A stretch of DNA of 64,000 bases from Allomuricauda ruestringensis DSM 13258 (GTDB lineage: Bacteria; Bacteroidota; Bacteroidia; Flavobacteriales; Flavobacteriaceae). Below are positions 1 to 9,103 of this stretch, in pieces. The translations under genes were made by a program, and so were the position numbers. Location of the stretch: NCBI RefSeq assembly GCF_000224085.1, contig NC_015945.1, positions 2,720,501 through 2,784,500 of the forward strand. Reading direction: 5' to 3'. A model generated the notes under the pieces. The model ran no database searches. It was given only the letters and a program-made list of their open reading frames with translations, and was not told the origin of the DNA. Numbering within the stretch: the first letter of the stretch is position 1; every line of letters starts with the position of its first letter.

Positions 1-3000
1 TATTTACCCAGACAGCTCGTCGCCGAAAAACTGCCCGAGGTTCAGGAACAGATCCCTTCGGGCTTTGGCAAACCCGTTATGGGACCGATTTCAACGGGAT
101 TGGGCGAAATCTACCAATATATCCTTGAAGTCGATGATGGACATCAAGGCGAATATTCGTCAACGGAACTGCGAACGATCCAGGACTGGATTGTACGGAG
201 ACAGATGGCCATGGTCCCCGGGGTGGTCGAGGTAAACGCCTTTGGTGGCAATAAGAAGCAATACGAAGTGGCGGTTGATCCGGACGAACTCCGTGCCATT
301 GGCATTACCATTACTGAAGTGTTCTCGGCCCTCGAAAACAACAATCAGAATACCGGTGGTGCCTATATCGAGCGTAACCACCAAGCCAACTTTATCCGAG
401 GCGAGGGGCTGGCCAGGACCATTTCGGATATCGAAAACATGGTGGTCAAGACCGTTAATGGCATTCCCATCAAAGTGAAGGATATAGGAATGGTAAGTAT
501 GGGGAGTGCGGTACGCTACGGTGCGCTCACCAAAGATGGAAAGGGCGAAGCCGTGGGCGGAATGATCTTGATGCTCAAAGGGGCTAATTCCAACGAGGTG
601 ATCGAAAACGTGACCCAACGGGTGGAACAGATACAACAGTCCCTTCCTGAAGGTGTTTCCATTAAGCCTTTCCTTGACCGTAGTGAATTGATTGCCGAGA
701 CAACAGGTACTGTAACGGGGAACCTTCTGGAAGGTGGCCTTATCGTGATCTTCGTGTTGGTCTTGTTGTTGGGGAATTGGCGTGGAGGACTTATTGTGGC
801 TTCGACCATACCCTTATCCTTATTGTTTGCCTTCATCCTGATGAATGTTTTTGACGTATGGGCAAACTTGATGAGCTTGGGGGCAATCGATTTTGGAATC
901 ATTGTAGATGGTGCGGTGATCATCGTAGAGGGTACCGTTTTCTTAATGTACTCCTATGTGGTCAAAAAGAAAGCCGTAAGCAAAGAAAAACGGGACGACA
1001 TCGCCGCTAAGGCCTCCAAAAAAATGATGAATGCCGCCTTCTTTGGCCAGCTGATCATTTTGATCGTATTCCTGCCCATTTTGGCTTTGGAGGGTGTTGA
1101 AGGGAAAATGTTCCAGCCCATGGCCCTGACCTTCATTTTTGCGATGATCGGGGCAATGCTATTGTGCCTTACCTATGTGCCGATGGTTTCGGCCTTGTTC
1201 CTACGACCGCCAAAATCCGAAAAACAATCCTATGGCGATAGGTTCGTGCATTGGATCGAGCGGAAATATGAACCACTGTTGACCAAGTCACTTTCCAAGG
1301 CCAAAGTGGTCGTAAGCATTGCCATTGCCCTTTTTGCGGTTGCCATTTTCGTCTTTACGAGAATGGGCGGCGAGTTTATACCACAATTGGACGAAGGCGA
1401 TATTGCCTTCCACGCTATCCTGAAACCCGGCAGTTCCCTGTCGGAAACCATCGAAACCACCACAAAGATTGAGCGCATCGTGAAGGCCGAATTTCCAGAG
1501 GCGGAAACCGTTCTCAGTCGTATCGGTGTCGCCGATGTACCTACCGACCCGATGCCCATGGATATCGCCGATGTATTCGTCATCCTCAAACCAACGGATG
1601 AATGGACATCTGCGGATAGCAAGGACGAACTGGTGGAAAAAATGAAGGAGGCCATCAGTATCGTTCCAGGTGTGAACTTTGAATTTACCCAGCCTATCGA
1701 AATGCGCTTCAACGAACTGCTTACGGGGGTCCGAGAGGATGTGGCCATTAAATTGTTCGGGGAAGACCTTGACGTATTGGCAAGCAAGGCCGAGGAAATG
1801 GGGGAAATCATTGCCACCGTTCCCGGTGTGGCCGATATGAAAGTAGAGGCCACGGACGGCCTGCCCCAAATCACCATCGACTACAACCGCGATAAATTGG
1901 CACAGTACGGTCTTAAGATCAACCAACTCAATAAAGTGGTACAGGCAGCCTTTGCGGGTGGAAAGGCTGGCGTGATCTTCGAGGGCGAAAAAAGGTTTGA
2001 CCTAGTGGTAAGGCTTCAAAAGGAAAACAGGCAAAGCATCGAGGACATCCAAAACCTGTTCATCAACCTGCCCAATGGCTCCCAAATCCCATTACGGGAA
2101 ATTGCCGATGTAAGTTATGAACCCGGTCCGATGCAGATAAGCCGTGACAATACAAATAGACGGACCTATGTAGGTATCAATATTCGCGACCGTGATGTAA
2201 AATCGGTGGTAGAGGATATCCAGGCAAAATTGGACGCCCAGTTCGACCTGCCCGCAGGATATTACATTCGGTATGGTGGAGCTTTCGAAAATCTGGAACG
2301 CGCCAGCAATAGATTGCAAACTGTTGTCCCTATTGCCTTGTTCCTGATTTTCATATTGATCTATTTTGCGCTAAAGTCCTTTCCACAGACCTTGATGATC
2401 TATCTCGCCATCCCAATGGCCACCATTGGTGGTGTATTCGCCCTGTGGTTAAGGGATATGCCCTTCAGTATTTCCGCAGGCGTCGGCTTTATCGTGTTGT
2501 TTGGTGTGGCCGTTCTGAACGGGCTGGTCATGATCAGTGGTCTGAATGAACTGAAAGAAGAAGGGGTAACCGATCTTAAAGATAGAATTATAGAAGGCAC
2601 CAAGCGAAGGATACGTCCCATTATGCTGACGGCCTTTACCGATATTTTAGGTTTCCTGCCCATGGCCATTTCCGCATCGGCAGGGGCAGAAGTACAACGC
2701 CCTTTGGCCACCGTTGTCATTGGCGGCTTGCTAACTTCGACCCTCTTGACGCTCTTTATCCTTCCCATCTTTTACCAATGGGTCGAGGGACGTTCGGAAC
2801 GGAAGAGGCCCAACCCAAAATGGATTACCCCTACGGTCATGATCTGTCTTTTGTTCACTACCGTTTGCGCAAAAGCACAAGAAGTTCAACCGCAAGATTC
2901 TCTGCCTACTATTTCATTGGAAGATGCCGTGGAAATTTCCAAGAAAAACTATCCGTTGTTGAAAACAAAACAATGGGAAGTCCAAAAACAAACCGCCCTT

Positions 3001-4032
3001 AAAGGAACGGCCTACGACCTTGGCAATACCCAAGTCTTCACAGGTGGCGAAGAAATTGTGGATGGAAAAGGAATTTATACCTTGGTAGGGGTTGGACAAC
3101 AGAATATCGACCTTTTGGGCATCAGTGCAAAAAAGCGTTTGCAGAAACAACGCATCGCTTTGGCCGAGACAGCTCTTGACCTTTCCGGACTGCAAGTAGA
3201 ACAGGAAGTGAAAAAAGCGTGGTCGGAAGCCTATCGACAACGACAGAAATTTGAACTGTACCATGAACTGGATTCCATTTATTCACAGTTTAAAAAAGCA
3301 ATAGAGCTCAACTTCAAGGTGGAAGCCATTTCCAGATTGGAATATTCATCGGCTACAAATCAGGCCTTGCAAATCAGCAATAAACTGCAACAGGCGGAAA
3401 GCGATTATGCCATCGCCCTGCAAAAGCTCAATCTATGGTTGGTTTCGGATATCTTCTATTCAGTGCCAGCAAAACTTAATGAAAGCGCGGTAACGGTTTT
3501 GGAATTGGATGGGGATTTGGGAAAACATCCAGAGCTGGAACTTTCACAAAGGCGCATCGAGGAGGCCGGGGCCACCTATGATGCGGCACGTGCCGATCTC
3601 CTGCCTAAGTTCAACCTTCAGGGCGGACTGCAACAGATCAATGGCGATAGCGGGTTCTACAACTATCAAGCCGGTATTTCGGTTCCTTTGTTTTCGGGTA
3701 CCGAGCGCAGTCGGGCCAAGGCCGCTAAAATTGAAAGTGAAATCGCAAAGACCAATGCGGATTATGCCAAACGCCAGCTGCAATCCGAATATCGGCAGGC
3801 CGTGCAAGCCTATCTGAAATGGAGGGCATCGTGGCAATTTTATAGGGACAAGGCCTTGCCACTTGCCCAAGAGCAGCGCAAGGGTGCATTGTTGGCCTAC
3901 AGGGAAGGTGCGGTGGACTATGCAGCGTTCACACAAATTGTTCGGGATGCCATAAACACGGAAATGGATGCCCTTGACGCCCTTGACAACTATCTAGAAT
4001 CAGTATTTGAACTACAATATTTTAAACAATAG
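1..4032 (+). CDS. CusA/CzcA-type metal efflux pump fused to a TolC-like outer membrane domain (5' partial)
   Basis: Inner-membrane RND pump that exports metal cations (Cu/Ag or Zn/Co/Cd type) with a periplasmic adaptor. The frame is open from base 1, so the start lies outside the window. Membrane helix four carries the heavy-metal RND signature DFGIIVDGAVIIVE near 889-930, whose Asp, Asp and Glu are the proton-relay residues of CzcA. After the last RND helix the frame continues, from about 2839, through a hydrophobic signal-like stretch (MICLLFTTVCAKAQ) into a TolC/CusC-type domain of about 400 residues. Such RND-TolC fusions are known in Bacteroidota. CusB follows after 4 bases, so efflux parts are encoded together. 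The exact metal cannot be told from sequence. Confidence 0.93.
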   Translation, partial: YLPRQLVAEKLPEVQEQIPSGFGKPVMGPISTGLGEIYQYILEVDDGHQGEYSSTELRTIQDWIVRRQMAMVPGVVEVNAFGGNKKQYEVAVDPDELRAIGITITEVFSALENNNQNTGGAYIERNHQANFIRGEGLARTISDIENMVVKTVNGIPIKVKDIGMVSMGSAVRYGALTKDGKGEAVGGMILMLKGANSNEVIENVTQRVEQIQQSLPEGVSIKPFLDRSELIAETTGTVTGNLLEGGLIVIFVLVLLLGNWRGGLIVASTIPLSLLFAFILMNVFDVWANLMSLGAIDFGIIVDGAVIIVEGTVFLMYSYVVKKKAVSKEKRDDIAAKASKKMMNAAFFGQLIILIVFLPILALEGVEGKMFQPMALTFIFAMIGAMLLCLTYVPMVSALFLRPPKSEKQSYGDRFVHWIERKYEPLLTKSLSKAKVVVSIAIALFAVAIFVFTRMGGEFIPQLDEGDIAFHAILKPGSSLSETIETTTKIERIVKAEFPEAETVLSRIGVADVPTDPMPMDIADVFVILKPTDEWTSADSKDELVEKMKEAISIVPGVNFEFTQPIEMRFNELLTGVREDVAIKLFGEDLDVLASKAEEMGEIIATVPGVADMKVEATDGLPQITIDYNRDKLAQYGLKINQLNKVVQAAFAGGKAGVIFEGEKRFDLVVRLQKENRQSIEDIQNLFINLPNGSQIPLREIADVSYEPGPMQISRDNTNRRTYVGINIRDRDVKSVVEDIQAKLDAQFDLPAGYYIRYGGAFENLERASNRLQTVVPIALFLIFILIYFALKSFPQTLMIYLAIPMATIGGVFALWLRDMPFSISAGVGFIVLFGVAVLNGLVMISGLNELKEEGVTDLKDRIIEGTKRRIRPIMLTAFTDILGFLPMAISASAGAEVQRPLATVVIGGLLTSTLLTLFILPIFYQWVEGRSERKRPNPKWITPTVMICLLFTTVCAKAQEVQPQDSLPTISLEDAVEISKKNYPLLKTKQWEVQKQTALKGTAYDLGNTQVFTGGEEIVDGKGIYTLVGVGQQNIDLLGISAKKRLQKQRIALAETALDLSGLQVEQEVKKAWSEAYRQRQKFELYHELDSIYSQFKKAIELNFKVEAISRLEYSSATNQALQISNKLQQAESDYAIALQKLNLWLVSDIFYSVPAKLNESAVTVLELDGDLGKHPELELSQRRIEEAGATYDAARADLLPKFNLQGGLQQINGDSGFYNYQAGISVPLFSGTERSRAKAAKIESEIAKTNADYAKRQLQSEYRQAVQAYLKWRASWQFYRDKALPLAQEQRKGALLAYREGAVDYAAFTQIVRDAINTEMDALDALDNYLESVFELQYFKQ

Positions 4033-4036
4033 ACAA

Positions 4037-5236
4037 ATGAACAATCTTTTTAAATATAGCCTTATTGGGCTCGTGACGATGCTCTTGGCACTTACTTCCT
4101 GTGGGAATTCCAGAGCCGATACCGAGGAGGCAATGCAAAAAAATCCTGAAGTGGGCGAAATGCAGAAAGAAGGTGAAGTCAAGGAAGCCATGCTAACGGA
4201 AGCGCAATACCGCAACCTTAACATGAAAATTGATACACTTGCCCAACGTGTCATGAAGCAGTATGTGGAGGCCAATGGGCAACTGGAGGTCCCACCACAG
4301 AACGAAGCGACCATTACTACCGTCGTAGGTGCCAATGTGGTGTCCATAGAGGTCATTGAAGGCGACAAAGTAAGCAAAGGACAAACGGTTGCCTATCTGT
4401 CCCACCCCAACATCATCCAGAAACAGACCGATTACCTGAACGCCTACAGCAACAGCCAGTTTCTTATGAAGGAATTTGAAAGACAAAAAACCTTGTATGA
4501 TGCGGGGGTGGGCAGTGGGGCGAATTTTCAAAAGGCCGAAGCGGAATACCGGGCATCCCAAAGCCTGGCAAAGGGATTGGAAGCACAGTTGCTACAATTG
4601 AACATTGCCGCATCCGGGGTGAGAAACGGGACTATTTATCAACAGGTTCCATTGCGAAGTCCCATTGAGGGATTTGTCCAAAAAGTAGCGATCAAGACCG
4701 GGCAGTACGTAGAACCGCAGACCGACCTATTTGAAATCGTTGATACCCATCACGTCCATGCCGATTTAATGGTGTTTGAAAAGGATGTGTACAAAGTAAA
4801 TGTAGGGCAGCAAGTATCCTTTAATGTTCAATCCATTCCCGGGAAGGAACTTACCGCGAAAATTTATTCCGTTGGGAAAACTTTCGAGCAAAATCCCAAA
4901 GCGATACACGTCCATGCTGAAATCGAGAACAAGGAAGGGCAGCTGATCCCCGGGATGTATGTTGAAGGACGTATAGAAATCCAAAATTTCGAAACCATTG
5001 CGGTCCCTGAAAGTGCAATCAGTTCGAACGAAGGAAAAAAATATATTTTTAGGGCGGACCGGGAAGGCAATGACTGGAGCTTTAAACCCGTAGAAATTAC
5101 CACAGGCCCCCATGAGGGGGATTGGGTCGCCATCAGTTTTGTAGACTCCGTTGGACCAAACACTACATTTGCATACAACAATGCCTACTATTTGATGGCC
5201 CAAATGAAAAAAGGGGATGCGGGCCATAGCCATTGA
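4037..5236 (+). CDS. Periplasmic adaptor (CusB/CzcB-type, HlyD family) lipoprotein
   Basis: Membrane-fusion subunit that should link the CusA-type pump to its outer membrane channel. The chosen ATG gives a lipoprotein signal with lipobox L-T-S-C at Cys22; an ATG 30 bases upstream lies inside the previous gene and would spoil this signal. A lipoyl-like domain (VVGANVVSIEVIEGDKVSKG) is split by a helical hairpin, followed by beta-barrel and membrane-proximal domains. The C-terminus ends GDAGHSH, a short His-containing tail that could bind metal. It lies 4 bases after the pump gene and 15 bases before a Fur-family gene, consistent with one operon. Confidence 0.92.
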   Translation: MNNLFKYSLIGLVTMLLALTSCGNSRADTEEAMQKNPEVGEMQKEGEVKEAMLTEAQYRNLNMKIDTLAQRVMKQYVEANGQLEVPPQNEATITTVVGANVVSIEVIEGDKVSKGQTVAYLSHPNIIQKQTDYLNAYSNSQFLMKEFERQKTLYDAGVGSGANFQKAEAEYRASQSLAKGLEAQLLQLNIAASGVRNGTIYQQVPLRSPIEGFVQKVAIKTGQYVEPQTDLFEIVDTHHVHADLMVFEKDVYKVNVGQQVSFNVQSIPGKELTAKIYSVGKTFEQNPKAIHVHAEIENKEGQLIPGMYVEGRIEIQNFETIAVPESAISSNEGKKYIFRADREGNDWSFKPVEITTGPHEGDWVAISFVDSVGPNTTFAYNNAYYLMAQMKKGDAGHSH

Positions 5237-5251
5237 TAAAATAACATTACG

Positions 5252-5668
5252 ATGACAGAAATTGAAAAAACATTGGAAAACAAAGGTGTCCGCCCCACGG
5301 CGATGCGTATCTTGATCTATAAATATATGGCTGAAAAGGAAGTGGCCATTGCCCTGACCGATATAGAGAACGCTTTCTCGAAAGCCGACAGAACCACCTT
5401 GTACCGGACCCTGAAAACCTTTGAGGAAAAACGCATTGTGCACCAAATAGATGATGGCACCAATATTTCAAAATATGCCCTGTGCGAGCCAGGTTGCAAT
5501 TGTGAAATGGAACAAGATCTGCACCTGCACTTTCATTGCGGTAACTGTGATGAAACGGTGTGTCTCACTGAGCATAAGATCCCCCATATCAATCTGCCCG
5601 ATGGGTATGTGGCCGAAAATGCCAATTTGGTCATTAAGGGAATCTGCGACAAGTGCAGCGGACAATAA
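5252..5668 (+). CDS. Fur-family metal-responsive transcriptional regulator
   Basis: DNA-binding repressor of the Fur/Zur type, 138 residues, normal for the family. The N-terminal winged helix (GVRPTAMRILIYKYM through TTLYRTLKTFEEK) is followed by a dimer domain with a His-rich stretch LHLHFHCGNC and a second Cys pair CDKC near the end; the two Cys pairs fit the structural zinc site. A cysteine cluster CEPGCNCE just before the His-rich stretch is an added possible metal site. Its place between the adaptor and the P-ATPase suggests it senses the exported metal and controls this operon. Whether it senses zinc or another ion is not clear. Confidence 0.9.
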   Translation: MTEIEKTLENKGVRPTAMRILIYKYMAEKEVAIALTDIENAFSKADRTTLYRTLKTFEEKRIVHQIDDGTNISKYALCEPGCNCEMEQDLHLHFHCGNCDETVCLTEHKIPHINLPDGYVAENANLVIKGICDKCSGQ

Positions 5669-5712
5669 ATGCACTTCCGTTGCACCAAACATATAACGAC
5701 CTTTCGATCATT

Positions 5713-7677
5713 ATGAAAAAGAAAAAAGTAAAACTACGTGACCTGGGTTCAAAAGAACACCAGGGCGAAAACGGACACGAAAGTGGCCATAACCCTAGCG
5801 GTCCTAAAGGTGTATCTAAATTCAAGCCTTATTTACCGGCCATTTTCAGCTTTATAATGCTCATTATCGGCATTGCTGTGGACTATTTTGATACTTTGCC
5901 TTTTTTCAAGGGTTGGATAAGGGTAGCATGGTACACCCTTGCTTATTTACCTGTTGGTTTTCCTGTCATCAAGGAGGGTTGGAACAGTATCAAACATGGT
6001 GATTTCTTTACTGAATTTTTCCTGATGTCCATTGCCACTTTGGGGGCCTTTGCCATAGGCGAATACCCTGAAGGCGTAGCCGTAATGCTATTCTATGCCG
6101 TGGGCGAACTGTTTCAAAGTGCAGCTGTAAACCGGGCAAAGGGGAACATCAAGGCCCTTTTGGATGCACGACCGGACGAAGCTCTGGTATTTCGCAAAGG
6201 GGGCTTTGTTGCCGTAAATCCCGAAACCGTCGAAGTTGGCGAAAAGATTCAGGTGCGCGTGGGCGAGAAAATTCCCTTGGACGGTATTCTGTTATCCGAA
6301 AGAGCTTCCCTCAATACGGCTGCCATCACTGGCGAAAGTAAACCTGATACCATAAACAAGGATGAAAAGGTCTTTGCCGGAAGTATTAACCTCGACAGTG
6401 TTGTCGAAGTGGAAACGACTAAGGAATTCAAGGACAGTTCCATTGCCCGGATTTTGGATATGGTGCAAAACGCGACAGCCCGGAAATCAAAGACCGAACT
6501 TTTCATTAGAAAATTTGCAAGGATCTATACGCCCATTGTGGTCTTTCTTGCTATCGGATTAACGTTCCTTCCCTACTTTTTTGTGGATGGTTACGTATTT
6601 AGGGATTGGCTTTACCGAGCCTTGATATTCCTTGTAGTTTCCTGTCCCTGTGCCTTGGTCATTTCCATTCCGCTCGGTTATTTTGGTGGTCTGGGTGCGG
6701 CATCCCGAAACGGGATCCTTTTCAAGGGCGCATCTTTTTTGGATGCAATGACCAAAGTGAACACGGTCGTAATGGACAAAACAGGGACCGTTACCAAAGG
6801 GGTTTTTAAAATCAAGGACATCAGGTCCACCCAATTTGAGGAGGCCGAGTTTATGAATTATTTGATGGCCATGGAAGAACAATCCACCCATCCCATAGCC
6901 AAGGCGGTTTTGGAATACAAGGCTGAGGGTACGGGTTTAGGGGCAACCGATGTATCGGAAGTTGCCGGAAAGGGGTTAAAAGGAACGGTCAACGGGAAAA
7001 CGGTACTGGTGGGCAACAAAGCCTTGATGACCGCAAACCACATAGAGGTCCCTTTGAAAACCGATGCCATTGTGGAATCCATTGTCATGGTTGCCATTGA
7101 CGGAAAATTTGCAGGCTATGTGACCATTGCGGATGAACTCAAGGAAGATGCACATCAAGCCATCAAGCAAATCAGGGGTGCCGGGATTTCGAAAATCATC
7201 ATGCTCTCTGGTGATAAAGATTCCATAACGCAACAAGTTGCGAAAGAACTGAACATGGATTGGGCCAAGGGCGGCTTATTGCCCGAGGATAAGCTCAGCG
7301 AAGTGGAAGAACTTAAAAAACAACCCGGCACCAAAGTGGCCTTTATGGGGGATGGCATCAATGATGCACCCGTTCTGGCCGCCAGTGATGTGGGTATTGC
7401 CATGGGGGGTTTGGGCAGTGATGTGGCCATTGAAACTGCTGATGTCATCATCCAAACCGACCACCCGAGTAAGATGGCACGAGCGGTAAAAATCGGGCTC
7501 TCCACCCGTAGGATCGTATGGCAGAACATTGGTTTGGCATTTGGGGTGAAGCTAATCGTCCTTATTCTGGGCGCGGGTGGTTTGGCTACAATGTGGGAAG
7601 CGGTGTTTGCCGATGTGGGCGTGGCGCTTTTGGCAATATTGAATGCAATACGGTTACAGAAAATGAAATGGGAATAG
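5713..7677 (+). CDS. Heavy-metal P1B-type ATPase (Zn/Cd/Pb-type exporter)
   Basis: ATP-driven inner-membrane exporter of soft divalent metals, 654 residues. Visible motifs in order are TGES (about 207), the metal-binding CPC in helix six (about 311-313, SCPCALVIS), the phosphorylated DKTGT (Asp355), the nucleotide-domain HP in STHPIAKAV and the hinge GDGINDAP. There is no N-terminal HMA domain; a His-rich stretch (EHQGENGHESGHN) stands in its place. The CPC motif with a C-terminal GVALLAILNA segment fits the ZntA/CadA group better than CopA. The ATG at 5713 is preferred over an earlier one at 5653 that overlaps the regulator. Confidence 0.92.
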   Translation: MKKKKVKLRDLGSKEHQGENGHESGHNPSGPKGVSKFKPYLPAIFSFIMLIIGIAVDYFDTLPFFKGWIRVAWYTLAYLPVGFPVIKEGWNSIKHGDFFTEFFLMSIATLGAFAIGEYPEGVAVMLFYAVGELFQSAAVNRAKGNIKALLDARPDEALVFRKGGFVAVNPETVEVGEKIQVRVGEKIPLDGILLSERASLNTAAITGESKPDTINKDEKVFAGSINLDSVVEVETTKEFKDSSIARILDMVQNATARKSKTELFIRKFARIYTPIVVFLAIGLTFLPYFFVDGYVFRDWLYRALIFLVVSCPCALVISIPLGYFGGLGAASRNGILFKGASFLDAMTKVNTVVMDKTGTVTKGVFKIKDIRSTQFEEAEFMNYLMAMEEQSTHPIAKAVLEYKAEGTGLGATDVSEVAGKGLKGTVNGKTVLVGNKALMTANHIEVPLKTDAIVESIVMVAIDGKFAGYVTIADELKEDAHQAIKQIRGAGISKIIMLSGDKDSITQQVAKELNMDWAKGGLLPEDKLSEVEELKKQPGTKVAFMGDGINDAPVLAASDVGIAMGGLGSDVAIETADVIIQTDHPSKMARAVKIGLSTRRIVWQNIGLAFGVKLIVLILGAGGLATMWEAVFADVGVALLAILNAIRLQKMKWE

Positions 7678-7702
7678 GTCATTTAGTCAAGGGACCTTTT
7701 TA
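7676..7702 (+). terminator. Weak possible terminator after the P-ATPase
   Basis: A 5-bp stem AGGTC/GACCT with a 12-base loop is followed by a run of T. It sits at the end of the metal operon and before a convergent minus-strand gene. The stem is short, so this is a weak call. Confidence 0.3.
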
Positions 7703-7837
7703 AATACAGTCCATTTTACTAAAAGAATGAAACCAAAAAAAGAGATACTCAAAAAGGTCAAATAAAAGACTTATTCCGCAACACTTTCAATTTTTAGCGG
7801 TTGGCTTTAAGGTGCAATGTTTGGGCCCTTTATTTTT

Positions 7838-8167
7838 TCAATTTCTCGGCGCATAGTAAATTATGCAGACACCCAATAAAGCAATCAAAGCACCGACAAT
7901 ATCGTACTTGTCCGGGGTGTAATTATCAAACTTCATTGACCATAGGATCGACATCACAATGAATATTCCTCCGTAAGTTGCATAGACCCTTGCAAAATTG
8001 GATGTCTGCCACGTTGCCACAACACCATAAAAAGCAAGTGCAAGTCCCCCCAAAAGCCCGAACCACCAAGGTTTATCCTCTCGCAACCATAGCCAAATGA
8101 GATAACCGCCCCCTATTTCGCAAAGCCCTGCAAGAATGAAAACAGGGATCGATCTAATCACTTCCAT
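7838..8167 (-). CDS. YnfA-family small membrane protein
   Basis: Small inner-membrane protein of 109 residues with four hydrophobic helices, matching the YnfA/UPF0060 family, which is related to small multidrug resistance transporters. Recognisable stretches are AGLCEIGGGYLIWLW, GVVATWQTSNFARVYATYGG and the final IGALIALLGVCIIYYAPR-like helix. Its role in metal or drug resistance is not settled for the family. The ATG overlaps the stop of the preceding lipoprotein gene by one base (TAATG), so the two are probably translationally coupled. The longer frame up to 8284 lies inside that gene and is rejected. Confidence 0.88.
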   Translation of the reverse strand: MEVIRSIPVFILAGLCEIGGGYLIWLWLREDKPWWFGLLGGLALAFYGVVATWQTSNFARVYATYGGIFIVMSILWSMKFDNYTPDKYDIVGALIALLGVCIIYYAPRN

Positions 8168-8616
8168 TACAGTCCGAGTTCTGATTGGACAAAGTCTTTG
8201 GCACCTTCCGGTCCAGTCAGTTCCAACCAAGCTTCGCTTTTGTCCCCACTGATGGAAAGGCCAAAAATGAAAAAAGTACAGCACGCCCTTTCTGTTTTAA
8301 TGAACTCGGAGAGTTGGTCAAGTACCTTGTCGGTACCCGGAAACTGGAAAGCGTAGCCATCTTCCAATTCTTTTTTAATGAGCACTTGTTCCTTCAAGTC
8401 CTTCAGTACGGTTTCCTTTCGTTGAAGGAGTTCGGGTGTGGTCAGTTTACAGGAAAGATCGTTCGTTCTGTTCTTTGCTTTGATTTTTTTCATGTCGATT
8501 GATTTATTTTCCCTGTCGGCAATTGCCGATGGATTTAGGGCCGATGTTTTTTCTGTATTGTTGCAACCTACCAAAGTCAGGGTCGCTGAAAGCAGTAGCA
8601 AGGGTATTCGTTTCAT
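8167..8616 (-). CDS. Putative lipoprotein of a mercury-cluster-associated family
   Basis: Encodes 149 residues starting with a lipoprotein signal (LTLVGC, lipobox Cys18). The second half contains RACCTFFIFGLSISGD and LELTGPEGAKDF, a pattern seen in small unassigned proteins next to mer and ars genes; function unknown. The paired Cys in ACC could bind a soft metal, which is inference. An internal Met at MKKIKAKNRTN could be the start of a cytoplasmic form without the signal. Together with ynfA it forms a two-gene unit divergent from the merR remnant, the usual layout of a MerR-controlled operon. Confidence 0.7.
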   Translation of the reverse strand: MKRIPLLLLSATLTLVGCNNTEKTSALNPSAIADRENKSIDMKKIKAKNRTNDLSCKLTTPELLQRKETVLKDLKEQVLIKKELEDGYAFQFPGTDKVLDQLSEFIKTERACCTFFIFGLSISGDKSEAWLELTGPEGAKDFVQSELGL

Positions 8617-8705
8617 TCCTATTTTTTTTAAGTTATCTTTTCAAAGATAGACCGTGGAGAATGGTCAACGATCAAACGAAATGTGAATTTTATCTTTAGA
8701 ATAAT

Positions 8706-8738
8706 ATGCAAATTGGCCAGTTGTCCAAGAAAACAGGG
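8706..8738 (+). pseudogene. N-terminal remnant of a MerR-family regulator
   Basis: The reading frame starts MQIGQLSKKTG, the stereotyped start of MerR-family DNA-binding domains, where a helix-turn-helix and an R-Y-Y/F-E motif should follow. After codon 11 the sequence changes into unrelated reading (WKRRMDRTSKNGFF) with no MerR features. The break coincides with the left arm of an inverted repeat at 8740. Its place, divergent from the lipoprotein-ynfA pair, is that of a local regulator. The remnant is short, so chance resemblance is not excluded. Confidence 0.5.
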
Positions 8739-8739
8739 T

Positions 8740-8891
8740 GGAAAAGACGAATGGACAGAACCTCCAAAAACGGATTTTTTCAGCCACAGCCAATTTTGTC
8801 TCAGAAGTTTGTTTTTCAAATAATTGCCAACGTTTTTGCTATGCTCAATTTTTTCTGGCAATGGTGGTGGTATACTTTGTCCGTCTTTTCC
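8740..8891. repeat. Small inverted-repeat segment (MITE-like or insertion scar)
   Basis: The left arm GGAAAAGACGAATGGACA (8740-8757) and right arm TGTCCGTCTTTTCC (8878-8891) are reverse complements except for a 3-base insert (AAT) in the left arm. They enclose about 120 bases with no reading frame of note. The left arm begins exactly where the merR homology ends. I see no target-site duplication, so a transposition origin is only inferred. Confidence 0.5.
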
Positions 8892-8893
8892 AG

Positions 8894-9103
8894 TTAACTA
8901 CAACAATCTCCTTTCTGTTGAACGGGTGGACAAGCTACCGTGCCATAGGAGCAGAACACACAACAATCGCCCTCTTTTGGCCTTAAAACTTCCTTGCAAT
9001 TTTCACAATCGTAAAAGAACTGGCAAGCCGTGGTCGGCATCAGTTCTTTTTTGCGGTGTCCGCATTTGGGACACGTAATGGTAGATGCTAACACAGTTTC
9101 CAT
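8894..9103 (-). CDS. GDCCVxC-domain small protein of mercury clusters
   Basis: A 69-residue Cys-rich cytoplasmic protein. It has an N-terminal zinc-ribbon-like pair (CPKCGHRKKEL), a second pair (CENCKEV) and the family signature GDCCVFCSYG followed by CPP, with a final CCS. Members of this GDCCVxC family lie in mer operons of many bacteria and some contain selenocysteine; here all positions are ordinary Cys codons. The biochemical role is not known to me; metal or mercury handling is inferred from context. The ATG overlaps the merTP stop by one base, so the two are coupled. Confidence 0.82.
   Translation of the reverse strand: METVLASTITCPKCGHRKKELMPTTACQFFYDCENCKEVLRPKEGDCCVFCSYGTVACPPVQQKGDCCS

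Larger units (their letters stand above)
8617..8893. other. Intergenic region with merR remnant and small inverted-repeat insert
   Basis: This gap separates the lipoprotein gene from the mercury-type operon. It holds the first codons of a lost merR and an inverted-repeat segment, both listed separately. Apart from these it is AT-rich, and the promoter of the lipoprotein-ynfA unit should lie around 8620-8705. Confidence 0.6.

Noticed and set aside
8706..8897. A 63-residue plus-strand protein with a MerR-like start
   Set aside because: Only the first 11 residues resemble MerR; the rest is unrelated sequence within an inverted-repeat insert, so it is listed as a remnant.
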